Assembly: GCA_037349315.1 (NCBI GenBank)
Contig: JBAIAC010000030.1
Location: 14,467,501 to 14,531,500 of the forward strand
Source of the DNA: Chelydra serpentina
Lineage: Eukaryota; Chordata; Testudines; Chelydridae
Reading direction: 5' to 3'
DNA: 64,000 bases
The position numbers were made by a program, and so were the translations under genes. The notes beneath the pieces were generated by a model. It was not told where the DNA came from and made no database searches. It worked only from the letters and a program-made list of their open reading frames with translations. Shown here one piece after another: positions 33,690 through 44,889 of the stretch; position 1 is the stretch's first letter, and each line of letters opens with the position of its first letter.

Positions 33690-34690
33690 GCTAAGCTGGT
33701 GGTGGTGGTGGAGAATAGTATGGTATTTTTTTTGGAAGACCCTGGCTAAAATGCTGGCAACATGTTTTTGAATCCTTCCTGCACTTAGGGCACAAACAAG
33801 GCTCTTCCATCCCTGTCTGTTCTAGGCCACTGTTTGCATGTGGTCTACATCAAGTCCCATAAGTTTTCCCTTTCTGTCTGATGGAGGGATTCTTTTGGTC
33901 CGTCCCTTCTATGTATTTCTCCAGCTGCCCAATGGTGTCTCTGCCATGAGAAATGCTCTGGCTTCATTCTTAACACAAGTTCCATAGTTTCATCTTATTT
34001 TCAACTTTTGAGATAGCAAGTTGTTGAACTCTCTGATGGATCTCAGCATTTGTTATACATGTATTCAGTTTAATACCTAGTTATTTTCATGAGGCATTTG
34101 CTTTCAAAGACATGCAGATGCCTATCAACACCTTTTGTGGATATCCAGTTTTCACATCTATATGTTATAATGGAAATAACTAGTGCTGGCCAGAAAATGA
34201 AAATCCCTTCCTAGAAAAAAAATCTGTTGTTTTTTTTTTAATTTGTTCATCTCAGATCATGATGAAAAGTCAAAAATGCAAAATTTTTCGTGGAAAGGGA
34301 TTTCCATTAAATGTCAGTTTGGGAGAACAGAAGTGGAATTTTTCACCTCACCAGCCTGGAAGAGTCTTGCCAATTTCACTCTCCCTCTGCAGGCAGAAAT
34401 TGAAATGGATAAAAGCCTTGCAGGTAGGCAGCCAGGGAGCTTTCATTTCAATTTTCCCATGGGAAAATCAAAATTTTCAGGCAAAATTAATTTTCCACAG
34501 GAATTTGTTTTTATTTTTTTATTTTTATGAAAAGGGCATTTTCCTTTGGAAAACCATTCTGATGGAAAATTCCCAACCAGCTCTAGTAATAACATTTGAG
34601 TTGAAGATACATAGCTTGGTCTTTAAGTGGTTGGTGATTTTTGATGATCCAATCTTGTTTAACATGTGTTTAACTAGGTTTGAAATAAAA
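33690..34690 (-). mobile_element. Decayed non-LTR LINE (RTE/Jockey-like), antisense, split by a MITE
   Basis: In minus-strand frames, sequence just right of the MITE reads TKLCIFNSNVI; after the MITE, in shifted frames, it reads ITYRCENW and then DRHLHVFESKCLMKI. This order matches the conserved region after the reverse transcriptase of RTE/Jockey-type LINEs (a TKLxIFNSNVxSVLLYGCETW-like text, then an FxxxCLRKI motif). Frameshifts and stops are many. The MITE at 34183..34583 inserted between the two parts. The left limit is approximate. Confidence 0.55.
34183..34583. mobile_element. GAGCTGGTC-type MITE, TA target duplication
   Basis: Ends GTGCTGGCCAGAAAATGAAAA on the left and TTTTCC..AACCAGCTC on the right, flanked by TA (34181..34182, 34584..34585). 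Inverted-repeat ends and the TA duplication suggest a Tc1/mariner-type non-autonomous element. AT-rich interior has many AAAATTT/TTTTCC blocks, and the frames at 34243..34699 come from it. Confidence 0.65.
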
Positions 34691-34702
34691 CATTTTTAGG
34701 TA

Positions 34703-34839
34703 GCGCCGGTCAAAAGGTTTTGAAATTTCAACAAAAATTGTGTGCAAAAGTTTTTCTAAACTGTCCATGAAAAAAATTGATGACCTTTAAAAAAAAACCT
34801 TTTTCATTATTATTTTTTTCTGGAGTTTTTGACCAGCTC
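34703..34839. mobile_element. GAGCTGGTC-type MITE, short copy, TA target duplication
   Basis: Starts GCGCCGGTCAAAAGGTTTTG and ends GGAGTTTTTGACCAGCTC, with TA on both sides (34701..34702, 34840..34841). Ends match the element at 34183 in type while the interior differs. Confidence 0.65.
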
Positions 34840-35506
34840 TAATTTTAAAGGTATTTAGTAAGAAGGTGGCAGACTGATATCCTGGAAAACCAAGAGCTAG
34901 ATCCACAACATGGGCAACATCAGTACAAACGACAATGATCATACCGTTGTGTCAGCATCTCAAACCTAACTTGTAGGAACCCTCCCTAGGGTGTCACTCA
35001 CTATGGGTCTTTCTGGATTCGGCACTCTGCTGAAATAGCACTGTAATTACATCGGGTTTTGAAACGAAGTTGTCTGTTCCACCAACAATCTTTTAAATTT
35101 TACTGTCAGTCCAGCACAATTTTTGCAATATACAAGCCTACAGGATGCTTATTTGTACTTCGCTTAGCCCTAATTCCTTTATCTGCTATACTTCTTATGC
35201 AATGTCTTGTTTGATTAGTCATGCCATTAATTATCTTGTGCTTTAACTCTGAATCTGCTGCTAAAAAACCAAGGAAAGGTCAATACATATCTAGAGAAAA
35301 CTATCCCTAACAAGATACATTTATCAGCAAATTAAGCACAATGCAAGTTCAGCACACGCATGCAATCTAAAAGCTTTTTGCTTTCGTTCTAATGACTCCC
35401 CAGTATTTTGCAGCAGAGCTATTCTAAAGTACCTATTACTTAAAGGGACAGTGCCAGGTTAAAAAAAGAGATATGAGAAAATAATTCCTTATGTGTACAA
35501 CAAATA

Positions 35507-35576
35507 GAGCTGGTTAATAAATGTCTCTCAAATAATTAATTCTGCAAATATATTGTTGAAATAATATTTGATCAGC
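35507..35576. mobile_element. GAGCTGGT-type MITE, very short copy
   Basis: Starts GAGCTGGTTAATAAATG and ends AATATTTGATCAGC, flanked by TA (35505..35506, 35577..35578). Only 70 bases; the inner part AATTAATTCTGCAAATATAT is AT-rich. Confidence 0.5.
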
Positions 35577-36127
35577 TATCATGACAAATAACCATTCTGG
35601 TTATTAAAGTATTCTCTTAAAATTCTAGTTTAACTTTTACCATTTATACAATTTCTTTCCTCATTTTGCATTTCTCTTGGCATCTACAACAAAAATGGAA
35701 TCTGATGTTTCACTTTGATCAACGTCTAACTACTCCAATCTGTCTGTTCTCTGGTGGTAGCACTGTGGTGTAATGTTTGGGTTCCAATTGCTGAATGAGA
35801 CTTTGTTTAAAAAAAATGCTTCCATTATATTTTGATAAAACTAAACAAAAAGCTTGAAAACATTTCTAAAGATTTAGTAAAAGTTTGTTTTTACAACAGC
35901 TAACAGTTGGGCCAAATTTAACCAGATTATGTCCCTTTAATTTAAGAAATAAAACAACTTTCAACTTGTGTACATATTTTATTTGCTCCATTTCATTCCA
36001 CCTGTTACTATACACAGAGTCAGATCCTCAGCTTGTGGACTTTGACTTAATTGGAGCTGGGACCATTCTTTCTATCTTGGGCATCCCATGGCTCCCCTTA
36101 CCATAATATTTGAGCATGTATCAGTCT
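35577..36127. other. No recognised feature
   Basis: AT-rich, one 73-codon frame without a domain. Confidence 0.5.
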
Positions 36128-36345
36128 TTCAAGGACAACACATATGTGAGGTAGGGAAGTATTATCCCCATTGTACAGATGGGGAATAGAGGCACAGAAG
36201 TGCTGATTTTTAAAGGCATTTAGGTGCTTTTCTGCTGAGTTAAGTCCTATTTTCAAAAGTGACTTAGGCACTTAGGGAAAATATATTCAAAGGTATTTTG
36301 GCGCCTAAAGATGCAGATTTTCAAAAGCACCTAAGTGCTGAACTC
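36128..36345. mobile_element. MIR-like SINE scrap followed by a P2 palindromic repeat
   Basis: TTATCCCCATTGTACAGATG and GGGGAATAGAGGCACAGAAG are the MIR-like middle, antisense. From about 36205 the repeat TTTTTAAAGGCATTTAGGTG ... TTTTCAAAAGCACCTAAGTG forms an imperfect palindrome of the P2 kind. Confidence 0.5.
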
Positions 36346-36574
36346 CCACTGTTGTCCATTTAATTTACGGATTATCCAGACTGACGGCTCTCAGGTTCTA
36401 TAGTGATTTTAAATAGGGTTTGACAAGGACAAGGCAAGGGAGGGTCTTCACAAAAGATCTTTGTGCTATTACTGCGCTACCCAACCTGTTAGATGCGTCA
36501 GAGACACTGCAGATAATTAAATAGCTAAATGCCATTGTATAAATGCACTTCTGCAGTACTTTCCATCTTTCTGT

Positions 36575-37470
36575 CTCCCAGCACCCATGGCTGAAAGCCG
36601 GCCCGCTGACGCGGGGGGGCGGGGGGGAGAAGGGGAGAGGACAATTGCCCAGGGGGCCCTGGCCACTGCCATCACCGGCAGTGCAGCAGGGCTAATGCAG
36701 GCTTCCTGGCTTCCCTCGCTCCACATTTCTCCTGGAAGCGGCTGGCACGTCCCTGCGGCCCCTGGGGAGGGGGTTTCCGCACGCTGCCCACTCACCCCAA
36801 GTGCTGACTCCAGGGCTCCCATTGGCTGTGAACTGTGCCCAATGGGAGCTGCGGGGGCGGTGATTGTGGGCAACAGTGTGCGGAGACCCCCTGGGTTCCC
36901 TGTCTAGGAGCCACTGCCAGAGGGGTGTGCTGGTCACTTTAGGGAGCTGCCCAAAGTAAATGTTATCCCCCTGATCCCTTCTCGTATCCCAACCCCTTGC
37001 CCCAGCACAGAGCCTGCACCCTGCACCCCAACTCCCTCCCAGAGCCCGCACCCAAACTCCCTCCCAGAGCCTGCACACTGCACCCCCTCCCGCACCCAAC
37101 CCCTCACCCTCTCCCGCACCCAAACTCCCTCCCAGAGCCTGCAACCTGCACCCCCTCCCACACCCAACCCCTCACCCTCTCCCGCACCCAAACTCCCTCC
37201 CAGAGCCTGCAACCTGCACCCCCTCCCACACCCAACCCCTCACCCTCTCCCGCACCCAAACTCCCTCCCAGAGCCTGCAGCCTGTACCACACTCCAACCC
37301 CAACCCCCTGCCCCAGCCTGGTGAAGTGAGTGAGGTGGGGGAAAGGGAGGGACAGGGGATGGAGTGAGCAGGGGGTGGGGCCTCAAAGAAGAGGTGGGGC
37401 AGGGGTGTGGTCTCAGGGAAGGGTCGGGGCAAGGATCTTTGGGTTTGCGCGATTAGACGGTTGGCAACCC
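36575..37470. repeat. GC-rich composite repeat region
   Basis: Abrupt switch from AT-rich to strongly GC-rich DNA with G and C runs, a 68-base minisatellite and a right edge near GGTTGGCAACCCTA. Up to six overlapping frames of 60-150 codons on both strands are explained by composition and the tandem unit. It resembles a GC-rich turtle dispersed repeat rather than a CpG-island promoter, but no ends were found. Class is unknown. Confidence 0.55.
37048..37290 (+). repeat. Minisatellite, 68-bp unit, about 3.5 copies
   Basis: Units start at 37048, 37116, 37184 and 37252 (last partial), each beginning GCACCCAAACTCCCTCCCAG. Copies two and three appear identical to each other except near the ends; the first differs at a few bases. 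C-rich strand is the plus strand. Confidence 0.92.
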
Positions 37471-39073
37471 TACCAGGCAGGCATGTGGAAGCCCTGGCTG
37501 TGCCACAGGAGCAGTGCAGGCGCAGCACTGCCCAAATATCCAGCGGACTGAGTCTGCACGGGCACGGCTTGTGTGTGCGTGGGGGCCTATTGACTGTGCT
37601 GCCCTGGGGCCCGGAATTGCTGTCAGCTGGCCTGGCTGAAAGACAGGAGAGAACAATTAAAAATAATCAGATCTGGGGGCCTGGCTCTGTATCGCAGTGA
37701 GGTAATGATCTGGTATGTGGAAATCTGGGTTCAAGTTAGAGCTGGGTGGTGAGTGAAAAACATTTCTGGTTTCTGCATCGATTCCAGTGAATGCATGAGC
37801 ACACAACCGGCAAGCTGCCATGTAGTTTAGCACAGCTTGAATTCTCTGAAGAGGAAACACTAGGTAGTCCGAGAAGAGAGAGATCAGAAATGAGAGCCAA
37901 ACATAGATCAGGACACTTGCATGGTATCTGCCTGTAGGACAGCTGGCTCCAGTTTCCTGTAGCAAAGATCTATCCCCGTTAATCAAGGACAAATTAAACA
38001 ACCGAACACCCAATGTGCTAGACCCTGAACAATCAAGGAAACTGTTTGCCCACTGGGAAATAATGCTTTTCTTTAGAGCCAGGTAAAAGCCATAAGAGTT
38101 CACGTGATCCAAGAGCGGCCTTCAGGGTTGCTATGTAAGTTTCTTGTTTATTGAACACAGGAATGATTAATGGCTGTAAAGCCCATGGAAGTGGCTGTAG
38201 TAGACATGAGAGCTGCCTCTGAGTTCACTTGTCATATAAGCCTCCATTGCACAGCTAGGCAGGAGTTTCTACTGTATAGGTGTCTTTTATTTATCTGAGG
38301 CAGTAATTTATCCTTGTTCTGCTTGGGGATGGACACACCTAGAACCAATTACACCTCATGCTTGGGAGAAAACTGCTATGACTCTGTTAGGGCCTAATCC
38401 CACTCAGGGCGATGTCAGGCTCTAAGTGAAACAGAACAGTTGTAGGTCCCTGCTGCACAGGATGGGGGCAAAGTGTGGGGAGCCCGTGCAGGGTACCCAT
38501 GTGCGACATGGGACACCATTCCATTGTGGTGTCCTTTGCCCTAGTGTGGGGAAGTGTTGAGGATGGGGGAAGAAGACCGCTCATGGAGCCACATCCATGT
38601 GTGCGGATGAGGGGGAGATTTCTGGTGGCAAGGATGCAGCAGAAGCTGTGGGATACCCCCAGATTTTTTAGATTCTACCCTATCCAAACTCTGCAGAGTT
38701 TACATGTGCAGGGAGCATTCAGAACACAGGCCTAAATAGCATGTCAGCCCTGTGCTGGGTGAATTTCATCCACCATGCACAGGGAGAACATAGAGTAAAT
38801 TTGAATTGTAACTTTTTATTCTCTCTGACTCATCTCATGAAAGAAGAGAATGCTGACACTGACTATAGTGATCTCCATACAGTTTTGCCAGTGCATGTGC
38901 CGATGTGCTCGGGGCATTCTTATTTTTCCAATGCTGACTTTATATTGAGCTGAGATTGCTTATTTTGATGACTTTTCTCAAAATGAGGAGAGGGAGCAAA
39001 GATTTTGTGAATGAATGTCCACGTGGGGCTTAGAAACAGAAACTCACTTCACTTGCGAACACAATCAGATACT
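37471..39073. other. No recognised feature
   Basis: TTAGAGCTGGGTGGTGAGTG at about 37736 resembles one end of the GAGCTGGTC MITE family, with no partner end found. A 151-codon minus frame (37657..38112) has no recognised domain and overlaps no known repeat; it is treated as chance. Confidence 0.45.
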
Positions 39074-39174
39074 GGGCAAAATTCTGATCTCTTTTGCACA
39101 GGTATAAATCTGGAGTCACTTCAGTAAAGTTAGTCCAGATTAACACTGACGTAACTGAGAACAAAATTTGAGCC
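39074..39174. repeat. Short palindromic repeat (family P1), clear copy
   Basis: Left arm GGGCAAAATTCTGATCTC then GGTATAAATCTGGAGT; right arm AGTCCAGATTAACACTG then AACTGAGAACAAAATTTGAGCC. The two arms are imperfect inverted copies over most of their length. Confidence 0.65.
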
Positions 39175-40312
39175 TTGCGGTACTTATGAGTTCCATTTTG
39201 GGAAAAGAAACCTCCTAGTGGATGCACCATTAATTAAGGAATCGAGTCCATAGAGTTCAATTCACACTGAAGCAAAGCCAGCACTGAAATAAATTCTCTG
39301 AACACCTCAGTGCTGCTTGCCATCCCTGCCTTGAATTACCCGTCTGAGATAAATGTTCTGCTGCAGTTTGCAGTTTGATGTTAATGCAATTGAAGGCAAA
39401 GATGTCATGTCAAGGTCATATTAAAATTATTTTTGGGAACATGTTAAAATAATTCAGTTTATTTCAATTCAATTAAACTTAAAAGGATTATGTTTTTTTT
39501 ATCAGTGTAATTGGAATTTTTCACCAGAAGGAAAGGTTAGACTTGGAACTTATTATATAAATAAAGGAAGAGAGGCTAGGGAAACAAACTATGTTCTGCA
39601 CATAAATTGTGCTGTTCATATTTTATCTTTCAGTTTTTGATTAATAAAACAGCTTACAGCAGTTTTGAATAGCTGACTGAGCTCACGAGCACTTGAGAGC
39701 CAAAACAAACTGAGCTTACTTCAGTCACTACTTAGAGAATCATATTGTTCAAGGTACTCTGGATATAAGGGATTCCAGATGCGTGTTCTAGTCTTGGGTG
39801 CGGGAAGAGAAGTCATTGGCAGTTCAAAAGCAAAAAACTGCTCCAATATAACATTGAGGATGTTCAAAATAGAGGTTGCAATTTCATTCCAGTCCTGCAC
39901 CATAACTTAGCCTAAGTATTGCACAAATTTATGTTACTTTTTGAAAGAGTAAGGCTCAAATCTGACAGCTTTGGACAGTGTGGTCTTTTATATATTCACA
40001 GAATGGGGAGGGCACAAGCAATGGCCATGAAAGCTGCCCACATTGCTGTATCAATGGACTTTCATCCTAAGGCCTCATAGTCAACTCAATAGGAAGACAA
40101 CTATTGATTTCAATGGAAGTTGACCCTAACATAGAAGAGCTTTAGTTATTTGTACTAGGTTCCTTTTTTTTTCTTGACTTATACATTACATGCTATGGCT
40201 CTTCAGTCACCACTAGATCAAGATTGTGTTTTATAGGATCGCTGTAGAAAGCCCACTGTTTCTTATTTCTAAGGAAATACACATAAGGAGGCATTGAACT
40301 TATGATCTTTGT
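39175..40312. other. No recognised feature
   Basis: AT-rich DNA. A possible weak P1 remnant lies at about 40085..40130 (AACTATTGATTTCAATGGAA). Nothing else assigned. Confidence 0.5.
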
Positions 40313-40482
40313 CAGTGGCGTAGCCAGGTTTAGAGCACAGGGGGAGTGGAGCCGGGAGCAAAAAAAAAGCTCCGCTCTGGCTGCAGCGTAGGAGCAAAAG
40401 GCGTCGGGAGCAAAAAAAGGCGCCGCTTCTGCTCAGTGGGGGAGCGGCCGCTCTCCCTGCTCCTCCCCTGGCTACGCTACTG
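40313..40482. mobile_element. Small hAT-like MITE with 8-bp target duplication
   Basis: Starts CAGTGGCGTAGCCAGG and ends CTGGCTACGCTACTG, a 15-base inverted repeat with one mismatch. Flanks are ATCTTTGT (40305..40312) and ATCATTGT (40483..40490), an 8-bp duplication with one difference. The interior has repeated GGGAGCAAAAA and GC-rich segments. It has no coding capacity. Confidence 0.8.
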
Positions 40483-40490
40483 ATCATTGT

Positions 40491-42648
40491 TGGAGTTCAT
40501 ACTCTGGTCCCTCACTGCTTTATCTCTTTGAGCTGGGGTGCAGTAGAAACAGCAGTTGCTCAGTATTTACATTCTCCTTCTCTACCTGCTGTGTCACATT
40601 TCCCTCCCCTTTCATTCTTCCTTCTCTTTTCTTCATGCTCTTGCCTGTGCTGTCCTCCCATCTTGGGACACTATGGTACCTATGGCTCATTTCTGCCTCT
40701 CTCCTTTCCTATGCACCCTTTTTTCTTGGCTACACCTCTTCCACTGAAGTTAAAGTAGTTACTCTGGATTAACAGCGATGTAACTGAGAACAAACTGTCT
40801 CAAACCCAAGGAGCTTGCAGTCCGAGCACCAGTCTTTCGCAGGGATCAGTTTCAACAGGATGTTTATTTAAGGTCACACTGAAGGATTGCAGCCTGCATT
40901 AGGCAGATCAGTGGTTAAGGTAGACTGATGCAGGAAGTGGATAGGCCAAGAAGAATGGGGAGCAATTGGGGAGTGGTATTCATCAGGGAGGGGAGTGAAT
41001 CCTCTCTCCTGCTTTTAGAAGGGGAAAGGGAGCTATGTACCCTCTCTCCCCCTTTCTTAAACATCCCAGGTAGATGACTATAACCTGATTTGGGTCCAAG
41101 TCCTAAATTCAGACCTGGATCCAGAGTTCCCAAACATTTGAATGCACATAGTTGTAGAGTTTTGGTTCATCTGTATTCATAAACAAACAATAACAACAGA
41201 TGAAGAGAAATGAGGAAACAATGGGAAATTGTTTTTAGGGAGACATATATAGAAATTCAATTCAGCTGCAGTGATGCAGTTAGGAGCTTCACTTTCAATT
41301 TTATTGCAGATTTTAGGTTTGCTCATCCGTGGTTCAGTTTGCTTCTTTTTTTTTTTACATCTCCCATCTGTGTGTGTTCCACATAGTTTCAATATTTTAA
41401 AATTTGTTTTCTCGGTGAGAAACTTTTTTCAGAGTTTTAATGAATGAATGTCAATACTTCAACAACTTTTTACATCATATTTCTTGCCATGTTGACTGTC
41501 TTGTAGAATGACGTCTGATGTTATGTATATAGTTTATTGTCATATGATTTGTTCTAAACCACTCCTGAGGCCCAGCAATTAACACAACAGTAGGTGCTGT
41601 CTGTTAGTGACTAACTATAATATGTTTTTTTAATATATGGAGAAAAACAGCTCAATAGAGAATCTGAGCCTTTTGAAACTTCAAAGCTCATTCATAGCTT
41701 GCATTTGGGGGATTAGGTCTTTTGTGTATAAAACTTTCCAGTTTTCCAAAGCTCAATAAACACACAGACGGAAAAAAGTATTTAATTTGTTCCACATTCT
41801 GGAACCTTTGTTAGGAGTATGCTAATAAAGGAAAAACACATGGTGAGTGCCTGATATCTGCAGGAGATAAAAGGTTTTGTTAATATCCCCTCATGTTTGA
41901 CTGCTCTTGTGCATGGAAAGCCTGGAAACTGTCTTGCATCTTCTTATGTGGAGATAACAGCAATTAACATTAATAATCACTACATCATGTAACCACATGG
42001 AAGTGTCTTTCTCTCTCTATCCTTTTCACATGTACTTACATCCCACTGAGCTGTGAGTGGAAGTTGCATACATTAATACCATCACAGAGAGTTTGTGACT
42101 GTAGATTAGTGTGTCATTCATTAAACTAAACTGACTTGGTAATCATGTTTAAAGAGGATGATTCAAAGTCCTTTAAAGTCAATGCAGATTCCAATTAACT
42201 TCCGTGGTCTTTGGATCAGATCCTAAAAACCATTGTGGTATTATGCATTCTAAATAGCAAACTTTGGATCATATGGTGGTGGATTTTTAGGGTTCAATAT
42301 TTGTACTGGAAGGACTTTGCCGTACACATTTATTTTCTGATATGTTTTTATTACACACACATTCAGAATATGGATCTATACATATAAGCTATAGAATGTA
42401 ATACATATATTTCCTCTTTAAACTCAGCAACTGATTTCAGTTCATTTTCCTGTTCTTTTTTTTAGCAGTGTGACAGAAAGCTTTTCTATCTGGCATCAAT
42501 GTTTTCTAAGTGGGTAACCTCTGGGAGTATTTCATACCTCACTCGATATGACTTTGTAATCAATGTGGGCCTTGTGCTGCTATCCTAAGTAGCAAGGAAT
42601 CTCCTAGAGTGGCTAGAGGGGAGGGACTGCCAACCCAGTCTCATCTGG
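40491..42648. other. Mostly unrecognised; P1-like palindrome at right
   Basis: Pyrimidine-rich tract about 40570..40740 produces two overlapping chance frames. A P1-like palindrome lies at about 42165..42230 (TTTAAAGTCAATGCAGATTC ... TTTGGATCAGATCC). Confidence 0.5.
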
Positions 42649-42656
42649 GTTATCAA

Positions 42657-42883
42657 CAGGGCCAGCGCTACCATTAGGCGACCCTAGGCGGTCGCCTCGG
42701 GCACCAGGATTTGGGGGGCGGCATTTCAGGTCCCTCGGTGGCCGCCGGGTCCTCGGCGGCTGCTTCTTCGGCCGCCGGGGTCCTCGGCGGCACTTCGGCG
42801 GCAGCTTCATCAGCGGCCAAGGACCCTGGCGACACTTCGGCGGCAGCCTCTCCCGGCGCTGCCGCCTAGGGCGGCAAAAACTG
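42657..42883. mobile_element. GC-rich hAT-like element with 8-bp target duplication
   Basis: Flanked by perfect GTTATCAA copies (42649..42656, 42884..42891). It starts CAGGGCCAGCGCTACC and ends GGGCGGCAAAAACTG, the CAG...CTG ends common in hAT. Interior is rich in CGGCGG/CCGCCG, which creates a chance arginine-rich minus frame (42613..42891). Confidence 0.78.
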
Positions 42884-42891
42884 GTTATCAA

Positions 42892-44310
42892 TAGGCACTA
42901 TATTGGAAAGAATAATCTATCAACAAACAATTTAGTTAAGACACTTTGTAGAAATATTAGTAGCTTCACAAAGGACACTGGAGGTTATTTTATGCTACTC
43001 TGTGGTTGTGAGTATCTAGTTTTTTCACTCAGCATCATTGTAATTATTTTCTCCATATGTGGCTTCCACAAAAGGAGCTAAAGGAAATAGAAAGGAGACA
43101 TTTGTCATTATATGGCTATCCTTCCTTCCTCTCTGGGTTGTCAACTGTGTTACCAAGAGAGTGCTAAGATTGCCATTTTCCTCCACCGTGAGTTCCCACA
43201 TGACAGCTGCCATCTCCCTTGGTGGAGAATGACTGAACAGGGTCTCTTGGGAGGGTATCAGACAAAGGGCTCACTGCTTAGCAATTTAAAGCAATACTTC
43301 CTGAGCGCTGAAAGCATAGCCCTCTTGCTGGGGCCGGGAAGGGAAAACTGAATCCTGGATCTCCTTCTGGGAAGAGAACTACTATAATGAATTCATGCGC
43401 TGCACACAGATAAAATCACTAAATAAATCACACACGAGGAGCACGGACTAGAACCCAGGTGCTTTTGCCTTCTAGTAGGTCCCATAACCACTCTCTGAAC
43501 CAGACCCACCCTCGTTCATGCATGCAAAGTCAGTCCATTACATTGCCACTGGGGTTGGTCACATTTGTGTGCCTATTTTAAAAAGATTCTATTAAATCTT
43601 ATATGAGGATTCTCTCTTAGCAAAGAGATACAAAATCAACTGCTGTATTTTTTTTTCCCCAGACCTTTGTTCTCTGTCACAGACCTTGAGCTCTTATAAA
43701 CAGACACATTTCACTTTTCATTGCCTAAATTTGTATGGATCCTAAGCTGTTTTATTGGCATATAAAAGCAGTTTAATCTTTTATAGCCTTTATTTATAAA
43801 GGAAGCCTGGGGAGTCCCAGGTTTTAAATGTCATTAAGCTCAAAGCACAATTTCCTGTGCATACTGAAGGGACCTGTACATTAAGTTCAAGGAGGTTTGA
43901 TGCACAAGGTTCTTGTATCCTTCAAACAGATTAGTTGTACATTGATACTACAAACTATAACTGAATGGATGAGCATCTCTAATCAGGTCATTTAAAAATT
44001 GTTGTTGCTGTGAGACAAGACAAATGCTTAGTTCTCTGAGCTTAGCACAACAGGGATAACAAATGGACATATGTTATCTTGTATCATCTGTCCAATACAC
44101 TAAAAAATGCCTTCAGGATTATGGTTGAGAACCACTACCCTAGATGAAAGTTGGAAGAGTTGATCCAATTAAACTACCACCAATATCTTCTCATGCCATC
44201 TGAGCACCTTTTTTGGTTCTTGTTTCTTTTTACTGACTGATTTCTAATTTGCCCCTTTTAGGATGAGATCTGTGCAAAGCTTGGCAGTGTCACTCCACAT
44301 GCAAACATTT
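42892..44310. other. Mostly unrecognised; possible tRNA-SINE remnant
   Basis: Reading the minus strand at about 43431..43505 there is CACCTGGGTTCTAGTCCGTG, which looks like a B-box region of a MIR-type SINE. It is too diverged to call. No exon supported. Confidence 0.45.
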
Positions 44311-44582
44311 AATAGAATCTTAGAATATCAGGGTTGGAAGAGACCTCAGGAGGTCATATAGTCCAACCCCCTGCTCAAAGCAGGACCAACACCAACTAAA
44401 TCATCCCAGCCAGGGCTTTGTCAAGCCGGGTCTTAAAAACCTCTAAGGATGGAGATTCCACCACCTCCCCAGGTAACCCATTCCAGGGCTTCACTACCCT
44501 CCTAGTGAAACAGTTTTTCCTAATATCCAACCTAGACCTCCCACACTGCAACTTGAGACCATTGCTCTTTGTTCTGTCATCA
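44311..44582 (-). mobile_element. CR1 LINE 3' end, antisense
   Basis: Starts with AGAATCTTAGAATATCAGGG (tail and 3' UTR reversed) and runs through the end of ORF2 (ACCCATTCCAGGGCTTCACT) to about TGTTCTGTCAT. Truncated at the CR1 5' side. The plus-strand frame at 44418 is a shadow. Confidence 0.88.
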
Positions 44583-44786
44583 CTGAGAATTCCAACCAGG
44601 AATTCTACTACACGCAGGGAATGCCCGGCTGGGGAGATCCACCAGCTTTTCAGCTCCTTTTGCTATGGGAGGTGATTCAGTCAAGTTAAAATAATAACAT
44701 GAAAAATAAAATAGACCTATTAATAGATCTGAGTCAAAGTAAATAGAAAACACTTTGTAGCTCAGCACAAATGCTGAGTTCCAAGG

Positions 44787-44889
44787 GGCCTGATTCTGAT
44801 CTCATATACACTGGGGTAGCTCCATTGGCCTCTGGAAAGTTACCCTCATTTACATCTCTGTAAATCAGATGAGACTGTAGATCCAAGCC
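44787..44889. repeat. Short palindromic repeat (family P1)
   Basis: Left end GGCCTGATTCTGATCTCATA, centre TAGCTCCATTGGCC, right arm TGTAAATCAGATGAGACTG and TCCAAGCC. Confidence 0.55.

Noticed and set aside
36517..37528. Cluster of 60-150 codon frames in GC-rich DNA, possible CpG-island gene start
   Set aside because: Frames exist on both strands and track the 68-bp tandem unit; no TATA, splice or domain evidence.
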